Of a DNA stretch of 64,000 bases, positions 31,040-44,013 are shown in pieces. This stretch comes from Blasia pusilla (lineage: Eukaryota > Marchantiophyta > Marchantiopsida > Blasiales), in assembly GCA_050084515.1 (NCBI GenBank), contig CM114272.1:24986001-25050000 (forward strand). The letters run 5' to 3'. Each line of letters opens with the position of its first letter. Positions within the stretch are counted from its first letter, which is position 1. The translations under genes were made by a program, and so were the position numbers. The notes under the pieces are model-generated. The model saw only the letters and a program-made list of their open reading frames with translations, did no database searches and was not told the DNA's origin.

Positions 31040-33100
31040 CCGGGCTCCTTTGCCGGTCCAGGCTTCGGTGAAAGAGCTCAACTCATTCGCAAGAGAGTTG
31101 CTTCTGAACAACATGTTCTATTCATTCGGAACAGTCCAAGTCTCACAAACCTCATCTGAAACACCCTTGGAAACAGCCAGTACATTCTCAGAGACCTTAC
31201 CACGAAGGTTTCACTCCCATCTTTCCGACTCCGCTCCACAAAGTAAAGTTCACAGACGTGCAGTCGTTCGAGGATAAGACCTCGAGATGGAGCCGACGTA
31301 ATTTCATGCGGCCAAAATATCATCGAAGCACATAATCCGGAACTTCAACCTGAGAGACGAAGAATTCACTGTTTACTTGACGATTTTGGATAATTCTCCT
31401 CCGACTCTAGTTCCTCGATAGAAATTCGAATATCTCAGAGTATGAGATCGCAATGCGAATCAGAGCATAACTGGAAATTCATTAATCCAGCTGGGAGAAC
31501 TATCCAATTTCGTCAAAGAAACATCTGATCGGTTCCACCCCTCTTCAAAACTGGAATAGCAGACTGATTTCACTGTTCTCCGATCCCGATACAGGCCATA
31601 TCCGGAAGAGATCAACCGCTCTAACAGAGTTTCAAACTCCCTCTCGGAGCGATGACACAGCTCCCACCGCCATTCCCCTAATCACCGAGATCCCAACACA
31701 CATCTCCCCTCCCAGCAAACCACCTAAGACCTAAATGAAGACATCTGGATTTCCAACAAAATCAGAACCAGAAATCTCCGCTGTCTCTGCGCACACACAC
31801 TGGGATGAGCAAAACGAACACACTGGCTCCACATTTCAGCACATGCGGTGCCTAAACCCTGAAGCACAATTCCCCTGCAAACAGAGGCCACCACAACCAT
31901 CTCCGACCCGCACGACAAGTCCACCCTGAATTCACACAACCATCAGAGCATCACCCCACCCGATATCCTTACACACACGGCTACGGTGCGCAAAAAGAAA
32001 ACACTAAGCTTCACGTTTCAGCGCAAGATTGGCACAACTCCCCTGCTAAGAAAGAAAGAGAAGAACTTCAATAAAAACGCTTCATGGACCCTGCTAAGCG
32101 AGACGTCAACACGAATCCAACAGACCTCCAACACCTACGACAGAGCTTCATTGATCCGGAATTTACACAAACATCGGCACAGCAACAGCCCTACTACCAT
32201 CGGTGCACACGCACCATTGCGACGATCCAGACGAGCACCTCTAGCGCAGTTTTTGTCCCACAGTTAATCGAAACCCATTTACTGCGTAACCTGTTTCGAT
32301 AACTGTCAACTATGACCACCGGGTTTACACCCAGGGCCAGCTTCCAGCCGTACTTTATCCCTTTGACACGATACGGACGATCCATAATGTTAAGGGTGTC
32401 CCTCTTTGGTCGAAGCCCATAATTTGTCCCGGAAACGCATTGAAGTCGCGTAGGTAGCGGCTACGTCGGGCCTCGGTTTTAGGATCGGGTGCCCCGGCAG
32501 CGGGAGGGATGGGAGGTCGCGACGGCGTCGTTTGGGTCCCATCCCCGTCCGTTGGAGGGACAAACGACGTCCGGTTGGACAGTGGAGAGACGAGAACGGA
32601 GCCGACGGGGTTAGGCTTCTCGCTTAGGGTTCAGGCGGGATTAGGGCAGCATTAGTGAGTTTAGTTCAAACGTGGAACGAAGCCCGGAGAAGAGCGGGGA
32701 GAAACGTGATTTGCTCGCTGCGCGGAGAGATCGGATTATTAGCTGAGATTGGAACCGGATTACGAGACGATTAGCAAGCGCTTTGTTTGCACTTGATTAC
32801 GAGCCGATTAGCAAGCGCTTAGTTTGAACTTGATCACGAGCCGCGGACCAACGATTACAAACCGGAATAGGTGGATGGTGTCCACTCCGAAACTTCTTCA
32901 TGTAAGAACCAAAGTTTGTACGTGAGGTTATTTGCGTAGTCCGGAAGAAAACTTGCATTGAGTGTTCGAGAAAAATGTAGCAATGTAATCCATATCATTT
33001 GCTAATTTGCAGAAGTAGCTATTGGTGCCACATTCGTGCATGGTGAATGATACAAGCTTGGTTTGTAGTCCAGGAAAACATGTCTGTTATTTGCACTATA
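31040..33100. other. Upstream region of CFAP61, partly CpG-rich
   Basis: No convincing gene. 32390-32720 is GC- and CpG-rich (GTCGCGACGGCGTCGTTTGG and similar), unlike the rest of the window. A 37-bp unit containing GATTAGCAAGCGCTT is repeated about 2.2 times at 32762-32843. ORFs of 60-93 codons here do not resemble known families. It could hold a promoter or first exon of a plus-strand gene, but I cannot show one. Confidence 0.45.
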
Positions 33101-33104
33101 ATTT

Positions 33105-33802
33105 TGGTGTTCAATTTATGTACTGTCTGGTTCTGCCCAGGTCGAATGGAAAGAATTCACACTTGAAGCCTGCACTTGAATTGGAGATGTAATCGTCCAT
33201 CCTCTTTCTGTGTTCCTCATCCCTGAACAACTTATAGCCATGGTGAAATTCACCAAATATTATGGTGCATTTGAATGCGATGTTATCCAAAACCCTCTCC
33301 CTGGGCATTTCTTGAGCGAACTCTTGATTTGGTATGGTAATAGAAAAGAGGCATGGATTCCTTCAAATAGGGTTGAAGAATTCGTTCATGGTGAAGAACA
33401 AAGACCACATTTCCACACCACATTTAGGAAAAGGAATACCGACAAATCAGGGAACATACATGTTACAGTTCGATACTGGTGTTCATATGGACCCCACGAT
33501 CATAGGAATACCGTATGGACCTCTTTGCCAAGTGAGGAATTTGATTCAAACCGGCAGTGCAAAGGAGGCAAGGGTAGTAGGCTAGAAAGCCCAGGTACAC
33601 GGCTTGGGCTGTCTCAGGGACGTGGATGTCAATTTCACTTCGCCGTGGTAACCTCAAAGGACCGCATGGATGTTCTATGTTGAGGCATATGCATTCCAAG
33701 CATGTCGATAAAGCGGGCTGTATATGCCATGGGGACTTAGACAGGACTGCTGACATTGCAAATGCAATTTTTTCCCCGAAGTTGAGTTCTCATTGTAGGC
33801 AT
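33105..33802 (+). pseudogene. MULE-like transposase, N-terminal part
   Basis: The product has MVKFTKYYGAFECDVIQNPL, then RGCQFHF, and in a shifted frame GPHGCSMLRHMHSKH and AGCICHGD. This is a Cys/His-rich DNA-binding N-terminus like those ahead of MULE transposases. It is cut at 33802 by a Ty1/copia element; the catalytic part resumes at 38857. Frameshifts show that it was already decaying. Confidence 0.55.
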
Positions 33803-34271
33803 TGTGAGAAAATAGAAAGTGACGAAATCACTGAAATCTTTACAAAACCTAGAGATAAAAAGTGGCCTAGTCCATCCGTGTGCTCACAGAAGAGCTTCGA
33901 TGGAACCTGAACATGGAGATAACTCGACATGCAAGAATGCGCTACCGTTGCGGCTATCGACTATTTCACTACTTGAAAAACTAGGGTTTTAACCTATTTT
34001 TCTTCATTTTTATTAATAGAAAAATTTCCCGCGTCGTCTTGGCATACTAGGGGCTACGCTCCCAGATCCCCGCGACGCATCAGGGTGCCCTGTACCTTGA
34101 TGCAATACAGTGTTAGATAATCCTAGTAATGCTACTCTGTAAACCACCTACGTCATATTACTTTAACTCCTTCGACGTCTAAGTCGGAACCATCAATCTA
34201 GGCTTCTCCTCATGCAAAGGGGGCCGATCAGATTAATAGTGCTCATAGAAGTGGATGTTGAGAATCCAACA
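33803..34271 (-). repeat. Copia 3' LTR
   Basis: Matches 38385-38856 along its whole length. It begins TGTTGGATTCTC and ends CTCACA on the minus strand. Confidence 0.92.
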
Positions 34272-34516
34272 CCCCCCCTCAATATCCACCCTCATGTGGA
34301 CTATTGTCTTGGACCTATGCCAAGACCCTTCAGATGTCGGTGAAGCTAATCTCTGCTCAAAGCTTTCGTGAAGATGTATGCACGGTTATCTTCTGTTGGA
34401 CAATAGACTAACTTCAAAACCTCTCTCTCGATCAATTCACGAAAAAAATGATATTGGACCTCTATGTGCTTTGTACGAGCATGAAACACAGGATTATGTG
34501 CTTTGGCAATGCAACT

Positions 34517-35958
34517 CTAATTGTCATACCACATTACAATAGCACTTTTTGGTGTTTCTCCTATGTCCTCCAATATCCATCTCAACCATACTACTTCACA
34601 AGAACCATAACAAGCCGCCTTGTACTCTGCCTCGGTAGAAGAAAGAGCCACTGTAGGTTTTTTCTTGCTAACCCATGATACCACACGTGATCCTACCAAG
34701 AAGCAATACCCCGAAACTCATCTTCGAGAATCTGAATCTCCTGCCCAATCCGAGTCACAAAAAATTGTCATTTCTGTCCCTGCTCCATAACTGATGCCGT
34801 ACTTGATAGTGCCTTTGATGTACTTCAACACACGCATCCTTGCCTTCCAATGGTTCTCACGAGGCTTAGTTGAGAACCTACTCAACACTCCCACAGCGAA
34901 GCTAATGTCTGGTCTAGTATTACACAAAAATATCAAACTGCCTACAAGCTTTCTGTACAATTTTTCATCTATCAATGGTGAAACATCCTCCATCGAGAGT
35001 TTCAACTCTACCTCCATTGGCGAGACACTGCCTAACACTCGATCATCCCGAATGCCTTCAAGATTTCTCTAGCATACTTTTTTTGAGAGAGAAAAATAGA
35101 ATATGACTATTGCCAAATCTCCAGCCCTATAAAGTAGTGCAAAAGACCTAAATCTGACATTTTAAACTTAGATTTCAACACTCCCTTCATTTCCTCTATT
35201 TTCTTAATGTGGTCTCCTGTGATTATAAGATCATCCACATACACAATTATCAACATATGCATCCCATCTTCGCAAAACACATACAAATTTGCTTCTAATG
35301 GACTCTTGATGAGACCCTTCTCTCGGAAGAATGTATCTATTTGTTGATACCATACCCTTGGGGCTTGCTTCAACCCATACCATGCTCGATGAAGTAAACA
35401 CACTTTCTCTTTTGATCCGAGTGTCTCAAAACCTGATGGTTGAGATACATACATCTCCTCCTTAAGAATCCTGTTTAGAAAGGTAGACTTCACATCGTAT
35501 TGGTATACAGGCCAACGTCTTATTCTTGCAACCGCTAGAACAATTTGAATGGTTGTCATCCTTGATGTAGGAGAAAAAGTCTCATAGTAGTCAAAACCTT
35601 CGATTAGTGAGCATCCTTATGCAACCAACCTCGCTTTGAATTTATCCAATGTATTGTCCGACTTGTACTTGGTCTTGTACACCCACTTGGTGCTTATTAT
35701 CTTCCTATCCTTTGGCTTCTCAACCAAAGTCCAAGTTTCATTTCTCTGAATAGCGTCCATCTCCATTTGCATGGCCTCTCTCCATTGAGGATGAGCAAGG
35801 GCCTCATCCAAGCATAATGGCTCTTCCACCTTCAAGACCTCTATCATCAAGGCCATGTTGACGAGATGTGCGGAAGCTCTATTCTGCTCCTCTAGTCTCT
35901 TGGATCTCCTTGGATGTGTAACAACTTCATTAGTTACTAGTGGATCCTTACCATCCAA
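34517..35958 (-). pseudogene. Copia reverse transcriptase and RNase H
   Basis: WVYKTKYKSDNTLDKFKARL and VYQYDVKSTFLNRILKEEM are RT fingers and motif A. CLLHRAWYGLKQAPRVWYQ and IIVYVDDLIITGDH carry the YVDD catalytic box at about 35230-35260. The RNase H end has RPDISFAVGVLSRF, IFCDSDWAGD and ALSSTEAEYKAACYG. Three frames are used, so at least two shifts or stops inactivate it. Confidence 0.88.
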
Positions 35959-36320
35959 GAGCTGCTTTATCCACTTAGGATATGACGACCGTAGTGGAAA
36001 AGTAGGCTACTCTTTGTAATCATCACCAAATTCTTCTTCTTGATGATCTGGTGTAAATATTGGTGGTGTGCTCTAGTGGGTTATCTCTTCGTTTGATGAT
36101 AAGTGGACGGACCAGTGATATCCGCCACTTGACGAGGTTGTTCCTGGAACACCACATCACGACTCACAAGCATCTTCTTTGCCTCAAGACACCATAGGCG
36201 ATAAGCTTTAGACTCATCACTGTATCCCATAAAGATGCACTTCCTGCTCTTGGACTCCAGCTTGGTTCTGGATGCTTCAAGAATATGTACAAAGTACTCA
36301 CTACCAAAAGTCTTGAAATG

Positions 36321-37174
36321 TTAGACTGATAGTACCTTACTTGAGTATGATTGATGAGGATTCATGCCTTGCACTAACTTGGTAGCACTTCTATTTAGAA
36401 TGTAAATGGTAGTATTAACAGCTTCAGCCCAAAATCCTTCTGTCAAACCTTTTGCTTTCATCATACATCTTGCCATCTCCACCACTGTACGGTTTCGACG
36501 CTCAACAACTCCATTTTGTTGTGGTGTATATACCGTGGTTAACTGTCGCTTTATTCCATGCTCCCCCAAATATTTGTTGAATTCTGTTGATAAGAATTCT
36601 CCTCCTCGATTGGTGCGAAGCATTTGTACCTTCTTTCCTATCTCATTCTCAACCTTCTTGTGCCATACTTTAAATTTTCCAAAAACACTTGCCTTATCAC
36701 GAAGGAAATACACCCACATCTTCCTACTATGATCGTCGATAACTAAAAAGAACCACCTAATGCCACTGTTCTCATTTTACCATAGAGGTCAGCATGAATC
36801 AGCTCTAGAGGAGCCTTTGCTCTATTGCTCGACTCTTGTGGAAATGGTTTTCGGTGTTGCTTGCCCATCATACAAGCTTCACATGTATCCGACACTCTAG
36901 AAATTGTTGATAAATCAACAACCATGTCAGATTTCTGCATCTGACTTAGTAAGGGAAAGCTTAGGTGACCAAATCTTTCATGCCACAACTTACTCCTACT
37001 AATATTTGTACCTACACTTGTCGTGAAAGCAAAAAACTCGTAGATATTTCCACGTCGTATACCCTCATCCACTACTTTCCCATTGGGATCCTCAATGACT
37101 GCTCTAGTTTTCTTGAAACGAACTTCTAGGTCACGATCACATAATACTGCTACCGAAATCAAATTTTGCTTCAA
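36321..37174 (-). pseudogene. Copia GAG-pre-integrase and integrase
   Basis: LWHERFGHLSFPLLSQMQK and TCEACMMGKQHRKPFP form the H2C2 zinc region. The core domain has NRGGEFLSTEFNKYLGEHGI and TPQQNGVVERRNRTVVEMAR, the GGEF and catalytic Glu of copia integrases. The first catalytic Asp lies in LELIHADLYG. A frameshift near 36730-36745 splits the domain. Confidence 0.85.
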
Positions 37175-37258
37175 CTCTGGTACGTAGAGTACATCGGTTA
37201 ACTTCTTTTCATCTCCTTTTTATGAGACTAAAGAAATTGTGCCTTTCCCTTCTACATG

Positions 37259-38312
37259 TCACTTTGCATTATTCCTAACAATAACAACGATGGGCTCTTG
37301 TAGAGGCGGTAAGGAGCTATACCAATCTTTATGATTGGTCATATGCCTAGATGCTCCACTATCGAGCACCCATGCATCTTCACTCTTTGACTTAGTGGAA
37401 TGTTCTGCCTGTGTGAAAAAATCTTTGATTGCTACCCAACCATCTACTTCATGTTCTCCTAGTTCTACAGAATTTCCAGACTCCTTCTTAGGTCTTAAAC
37501 AACCGTTCTTCTCATCCTGAATCCTCTTTCTACAATCTTTGATAAGATGACCTAGCTTACCACAATAAAAGCATTTGAAGGCTTTCCTTGGAAATTTCTT
37601 CTTGACATTTGAACTGTAATCCTGATTACTACCAACCATTTACGTTGGTAGTAAATGCTACATCACTTCCCTCTCTTGCTTTGAAGCGCATTTCCTCTTC
37701 TACCAACATTGCACTAAATTGTTCAAAAGTAAGCGGAGTGGGTCTTACTTGAGTATTCAATGCAGTGACCAAAATGTCATACCTTGGAGGCAAAATCCTT
37801 ATGCACCGACGTGCCAAATCTTTGCTAGACTTTGAAATTCCTACAGACGCCATTTGATCATGAAGATTCTTGATCCTTGTCAAAAATTGCTCCGCGCTTT
37901 CTCCTTCTGAAAATTTCTTGGACGTAAGCTGATTCTCCAGATTCTGAATCCGAGTCTCATTCCTCATTTCATACTGATTCTTCATAATGTTCCACGCCTC
38001 AGCAGCAGTGGTTGTATATTGAATGAGAATCATGACAGAATCAGTTACATTCGTGACAATTGCATATAGAGCATCAGCGTTTCTACGTTTCCATACCAGC
38101 AATACAACAGGATCGATATCCCTAGATGAAGATGAACATGCAGAACTCAAAGTAGCTTGTGGATTCGAGTCGACCCTTGTGGCCGTCTCCTAGATCTCAA
38201 ATGATTTGAGGACAGTTTTCATTTTGAACTTCCACAATGTATAGTTAGACCCATCTAACTTCCCTTCACCTAGCGGAGGAGGGCGAGCACAAACTGACGA
38301 AGAAGTGGCCAT
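37259..38312 (-). pseudogene. Copia gag and protease
   Basis: Gag starts at ATG 38312 with MATSSSVCARPPPLGEGKL and KLDGSNYTLWKFKMKTVL. It has an in-frame TAG at 38190-38192, then the UBN2-type capsid region (AAEAWNIMKNQYEMRNE, QFLTRIKNLHDQM). The nucleocapsid knuckle CFYCGKLGHLIKDC is at about 37540-37580, and the protease active site AWVLDSGASRHMT at about 37340-37380. A frame change separates the capsid from the knuckle part near 37630. Confidence 0.85.
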
Positions 38313-38384
38313 CTCTCAAGATTTTGTGCAAACACACTAGATCACCAAATACAAATTACTGGAAAACCTAATGCTCTGATACCA

Positions 38385-38856
38385 TGTGAGAAAATAGAAA
38401 GTGACGAAATCACTGAAATCCTTATAAAACTTAGAGATAAAAAGTGGCCTAGTGCATCCGTGCGCTCACATAAGAGCTTCGATGGAACCTGAACATGGAG
38501 ATAACTCGACATACGAGAATACGCTATCGCTACGGCTCTCGACTATTTCACTACTCGGGAAACTAGGGTTTTTACCGATTTTTCTTCATTTCTATTAATA
38601 GAAAAAAAAATCCCGCGTCGTCTTGGCATACCAGGAGCTGCGCCCCCAGACCCCCGCGACGCACCACGGTGCCCCGCACCTTGATGCAATACAATGTTAA
38701 GATAATCCTAGTAACGCTACTTCGTAAACCACCTACATCATATTACTTTGACTCCTTCGATGTCTAAGTCAGAACCATCAATCTAGGTTTCTCCTCATGC
38801 AAAGGGGTCCGATCAGATTAATGGTGCTCAAAGAAGTGGATGTTGAGAATCCAACA
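38385..38856 (-). repeat. Copia 5' LTR
   Basis: Followed on the minus strand directly by the initiator-Met primer-binding site TGGTATCAGAGC, which fixes the boundary at 38385. Confidence 0.92.
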
Positions 38857-40730
38857 TGGATTTTGTTGAACGGTTATTGCGAGTGAACATGATATATCAT
38901 GAAGGAGCATAAGAGATGGATCTGTGAACACATTCGCAATAATCCTAATCAGGAACAAGCTTGGGGCACGGATGCTATGTTAAAACCACAAGATATCCTT
39001 AATATCAAACATTCAATACGAAGACGCGAAGGGGGGTATGATGGAACCGATGATGCCACTGCAATCCAACATTGGGTTGCAGCTCATCCTGAAAATGTCA
39101 TACACTACAAGGAGGCCATTTCTAGTTTAGGCCAACCTTTCAGCCTTGTCATTTCTACACCTTGGATGCTTCAGAATCTTCTGCATCTTGGTAACGGTGG
39201 AGTTATCTCCATGTCATTCTCTTAGAGGAGTATCTAGGCTACATAAGTTCTGTGGTGTCATCTGACGGTTGTTGCACGATCTGGCATAAATCTGAATATT
39301 TGGAATGTTGTGTTCACTTTAATAGCTATGTACATGAACAATCGGAATCCTGAACACATTCTTTTTTATGTTCACAGTATCGGCTATTCACATTTTTGGG
39401 TTTTGACAAGTTTCAGAACGGATTACCTCTAGTATGGGCCATTTTGCAGAGACATCAACATCGGGATCTAGTGGATGCATTGGCCCATATCAAGGAGTGG
39501 GAAAATACATTTATGACGAGAGATCTTGCGTCGGTTGATAGCCCCGGTTGGAAACCATCATGCTTCATAGTTGACGACTCCAAAGAGGAACAATCTACAA
39601 TCATAGAAGTCTTCCCTGCTGTTCCTATAGACCTGTGTCTATGGCATGTAAGGAAGAATTGGTTAAAACATTTGCACCAACGGGTCCGCTGTCCAATTAC
39701 AAAAGCTGACATGAACAGAGACTTGGGTGGTGTCATGTACTCACATGAAGAAGGTGTGTTCTCTGTTCGTCAAGATAATAGTAGTTCGTTTCATCTGAAA
39801 ATGAAAATGTATCTCACTTCTAGTATGCCTACAAAACCCACCAGGAAGCTCATATGGCTTGTGCAGATCTTATGCGGGGAAATAGAAGATTCTTTTGGTA
39901 CTTGGAATTTTTGAAACAAGAGGGTATGGTGAGGAACAAGGCAATCCAAAAAGTCATGCTCATGGCTATAAGAAGGGAAAATGATATCCCAAACAACAAT
40001 GTCACATTTCAATTGGTAGATGGGAGGAAATGCGCAATGGTGAAGAGTTGCTCCAAGCATTTGGCATGATGTGGTTGACTATGACAAGAAAGATGTTGCT
40101 TGTACATGCCCTCGTGCCAATGAAGGGTTTGTTGCACCTCGGATTTGGTGATTAAGCTATAGTCCCACATGAAATTAGATAGTATGTCTTATTTCTGCAC
40201 TAGATGTACGAGGATTTTACATGCAGCCTACTGAGACTTTTTTAATTGTATCAAGTGAAGTGCTTATTGTTAAGTGGGCACTCGGAAGTAGAGTTGTTGT
40301 CTTTCCTTGGCACACGTTTTGGTAGCAAAGCTGGTGGGTTGGAAAACATGGTGCAAAGGCATGAAAAGGAGCAACATCGAGACACACCAGTGGAATAAAA
40401 AAATTGGCGATGTTGGTTATCCATAAGAGGCGTAGGCTACTACACCTACATTTGTATCACAAGCAACAACTCCGTAAGATGTTTGAGAGATGGTGGAAAA
40501 ATGCTTGGCCACAACCATTGGAGTCCCATTCTGCAATGTTCTTCTTGAACATTTGTATGTACTTTTGCAAAAGGATATGGAATCACTTTTGAACTTAAAG
40601 GCGCAGATAGAGACGAACACGGAACTTCCAGAAAATTTAATTAACATTGGACAACACTTCCCCAAACCCTTTGTTGGAGGCAAGTCTCAAGATCGTTGGC
40701 TGCGTCAGCGGATGGATTAGTTTGAACGGA
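38857..40730 (+). pseudogene. MULE-like transposase, catalytic part with SWIM finger
   Basis: The frames give IKHSIRRREGGYDGTDDATA, then FDKFQNGLPLVWAILQRHQH, FIVDDSKEEQSTIIEVFPAV and IDLCLWHVRKNWLKHL, the MULE catalytic pattern (an Asp, then C/H before the WH..NW box). DVACTCPRANEGFV at about 40095-40135 is a SWIM-type zinc-finger start. A foreign-looking stretch (about 39230-39380) breaks the domain between motifs. Frameshifts and stops are numerous. Terminal inverted repeats were not found. Confidence 0.7.
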
Positions 40731-43140
40731 TGCATCAGAGAAGGAGATCACATTCCACAGGGAGGAATCAACCCCAAACAATAATGAACCAGGTGGAGTC
40801 CTTTCCCAGAGAAAAATGATCAAAATATCTGAACATGGAGGCATAATTGGAACCATATGCATGTAATCATCTCGATTTGGATGCTATTGTGAGCCAATAT
40901 GAAAGCGAGGCAACTAACCAAAATACTCAATAGTCAGAATGGCCACTGGTAGAAAGAAGGCTATATAAGAACTACAAAATCAGCACCACTATTAAGAGAA
41001 ACACTGTAGATGTGATACTTGATAGTGTGTTGGATGAAGAGCGATATGTTGAAGACAGAAGCCAAATATATGAATGCGCAAGAAGAGCCGATAATTTGTA
41101 TGTAGTACAGGACTCACAGATTCAAGATTGATGAAGTATTTCTGAATTTCACATATTAGCCACGGAACATAAGAAATATGATGTTCATCATAAAAAAATG
41201 TAGCCCTTATATAAGGCCCCGATGTTTACGCACGAGTAATGTGTTCAAAAGACCATGTCTCATGTTCACTGAAATTGAGTACGATGAGCAATCATGTGAT
41301 AGTACGCAAGCATCAAAACCATAGTAACCATCTTGTAGGTTAATTTATGAACCATAATAACCCTATCTTCACAGTATTGTATAGTAATAGTTGTATCCGA
41401 ACCATAGTTACCACAGTTCGGTTAATGTTGAAGTATCTAAACCTTAGTAATCACAATCAGTTTACTATGTAAATTGAAACTAAACCATAGTAACCTTGTA
41501 CTATTTTCTTAGGATAGTATGTTTGTATCCGAACCACGGTCACCAAGGCAACACCGTGAGCTTCGCATTTAGGGACATGAAGTCGGCACGGCCACGCATT
41601 TGTGTCAGCTTTAGGGAACTTCTGTAATATAGTTCTGACTACCTCCATAGTCGTAACTAAAAAAAAACACCTCAGAAGACCCACGAACGCTCCGTGCCTC
41701 TTCGTAAACATTTAGTGGTGCGAGGTGACCTTCCCATAATTAGGGCATGATTAAAATCGTGTCTAACCGGAATTGTCACATTGGCTTCATAATTGTTTCA
41801 GTGGGGGATACGCAACAAGAAGGCTATAATTGAAAGTCCGATGTTTGAGGCGAATGACTTTAAAACACAGACTTTGAGGTATTCATGAATGAACACCTCC
41901 ATTTCGCTGTTCATAAATTTTTGGTGCCACTAGAGTTTTGTTCCCTAAACTTGTATTTGCTCTGAGTATTTGGAACACTTGTCTTATATTTTGATCAGGG
42001 TGTCATGTAATCCATCTTTTGATGAGTTGATTTCACATGAGTTCCTTACTTTCTTGAAAATTCTGGAATTGACAAGCCTGGTTTTCATACATTGATTCAT
42101 TGTGATGAAAGTTTACCAGCAAATACAGGTGGAAGCACATGTGATTATTCATAACATCTAAGACACATCAGAATAAGGTAAGGAGGAATTTGTTGTTAAA
42201 TGATCCAAGAGTACAATCTTAGGGACGAAGAACAAAAATTCCACTGCAAGTTGTGTGTTGAATTTTATTGACAATAGTATCCTTTTGGTCCATACCATTT
42301 CCTCTAGAATAGTTCAACAGACCATGACCTGTAGCCCAACTAAGATAACCTAACCTTGTTGGATAGACCTTCATAACACACAACATGGTAAGGAAAAATG
42401 TGGGCCAGAAGCTTGACACTAAACGTTTAGCATTGCACCTACACCAAAAAAAAGAACGATTAGTGGAGACATGAAGAAGAACATAAATTTTCCCGTTTCA
42501 AGAGAAGTCCAAAGCACAATGAGAGAAGTTCAAAGCCTATGTTCCTAGTAGGTACTCTCCTATACTTAATCTAAAGATGCACCCTGGTCATGAACTAAGT
42601 CCTAAACATCCGCAAAATGATGATACGAGCATCCGCCAAAATGCAAGAAAAATGCTGCAGAAAGTCATCTGCACACACATACGCAACAGAAGCATGTTCA
42701 GATAGAAGTAACCATCATATGCATAACAGATTTGACACTAGCGTGACCAGAAAGATAAGTGACACCTTACTTGCAAGTGGTATGACTTGATAATCGCCGA
42801 GGAATACTATCAAAAACTATGAGAAGGGCGCAAAATGTAGAGCAACCTTTGCAATGACACGCCACACACATGTTTGAGATATTAGATGCCAATCACCAAA
42901 TCAAAGGAGAAGGCAACTTGGAAACCACATGATACATCTACACACTCACCAAAAAGTCATCCCCTGAGGTGGTCAAGGACTTTGAGACATGCCATCCAAA
43001 GGCCGCAATGCTGCAGTGCAGAACTCGGATAAAGGTGTGGCCTGGAATTCGTCGGCACTAAACCCTTCAATACCCTCCCAATCCGATAAGATCAAAGGGT
43101 CTTCAAGGTCCTTGCCCCGGTCCTTGAGATTCCCAGCTGT
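40731..43140. other. Gene-poor stretch
   Basis: I see no gene. It contains a degenerate repeat of the word AACCATAGTAACC at 41316-41547 (listed separately). The remainder is unremarkable AT-rich sequence with short ORFs. Confidence 0.5.
41316..41547 (+). repeat. Degenerate AACCATAGTAACC repeat
   Basis: The word recurs as AACCATAGTAACC, AACCATAATAACC, AACCATAGTTACC, AACCTTAGTAATC, AACCATAGTAACC and AACCACGGTCACC, spaced about 30-60 bp. Several are preceded by GTATCCG or a similar word. Confidence 0.6.
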
Positions 43141-43146
43141 AGGATT

Positions 43147-43972
43147 TTGAGCACATTACATCATATCAACATAAGTGCAATTACTGGAAATGCTCCAAAG
43201 ACATACAATAAAAAAAATGTCATGGACAGAATTGAGCTTATTGCAAGACACCTATTGTGGAGCCATCATCATTCTCCTCCTTCGGGCTTTTTCTTCTCTA
43301 GTCATGCCCTTGGGTGCAGTCTCCATGATTTGTGGATCCGCCTGCAAGACCACTCCATCGGGGGTATACGAGTCTTCAATTGGGCCATCATCACCTTGCC
43401 CATGACTCTCCATGATCGGGCTAGAATCACCCACGTCAACTGCACGGTTGAGTTGGTGGGATTTCTGAGATCCTACAGCACCCTTCCATCGCTTCTACAC
43501 CTCTTCACCATGCACATGACGTGTCCGAAGCGTTGTTGGTCTTCTCCGCCTTTGAATCAGAATAGTATCCTCCTCACTCTCCTCGACATTACCCTCCTCA
43601 CCACCCTTAGTTCGAGCCTGGTCCTCCTATATCACATGGCGCCTGGTCCTATGCGTGGTGGGTTGGGGACTTGGGAGATGTGTATCACTATCGTCAGAGT
43701 CCCTAGAATCTATCATTTCTACATCCAGGCCACCCTGCACATCTAGAACTTGTTAGAGACAATGCCAATTTAGAAGGGGTACGATGGGAAATCATGAACT
43801 TACAACTTGGCAACAATTCCTACTAAGAAATTTGCATGAAATGAAGCAGCACTGTATCCGGAAAACCGCATCAGCAAGGGAGCAGCCAACTCCATCCACA
43901 TACATGCGAGAGACTTTATCCTTGAACTTGGCAAGAATGCTATGTTTACTCTTCTCTTTCCAAATCTTGTAG
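43147..43972. other. Unassigned ORF cluster
   Basis: A plus ORF of 199 codons (43147-43746) and a minus ORF (43252-43434, with MTREEKARRRRMMMAPQ) overlap. The minus reading looks more protein-like (acidic, then basic), consistent with the downstream end of the minus-strand gene at 44-45 kb. I recognise neither. Confidence 0.3.
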
Positions 43973-44013
43973 TTGAACTTGAAGCGTGGGAGGTAGTACT
44001 CCTCGCTTATGTA

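Larger units (their letters stand above)
33803..38856 (-). mobile_element. Ty1/copia LTR retrotransposon with both LTRs
   Basis: A minus-strand copia element of 5054 bp. LTRs: 33803-34271 (3') and 38385-38856 (5'), about 90% identical by eye, with TG...CA ends. Next to the 5' LTR is TGGTATCAGAGCATTAGG, the primer-binding site for initiator Met-tRNA. A G-run polypurine tract (GAGGGGGGG) abuts the 3' LTR at 34272-34280. Gag, protease, integrase, RT and RNase H follow in copia order. No clear 5-bp target duplication: GGCAT on the left, TGGAT on the right. It lies inside the MULE-like transposase gene. Confidence 0.93.

Noticed and set aside
33798-38861. Perfect 5-bp target duplication for the copia element
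   Set aside because: The flanks are GGCAT and TGGAT, which do not match.
38857-40730. hAT-type transposase
   Set aside because: The VDDSKEEQS / LCLWHVRKNW arrangement and SWIM-type CTC motif fit MULE, not hAT.
41316-41547. CRISPR-like array
   Set aside because: Eukaryotic context, degenerate 13-bp words and irregular spacing.
43147-43746. 199-codon plus-strand ORF as a gene
   Set aside because: His/Leu/Thr-rich composition, and it overlaps a more protein-like minus frame. Not recognised.
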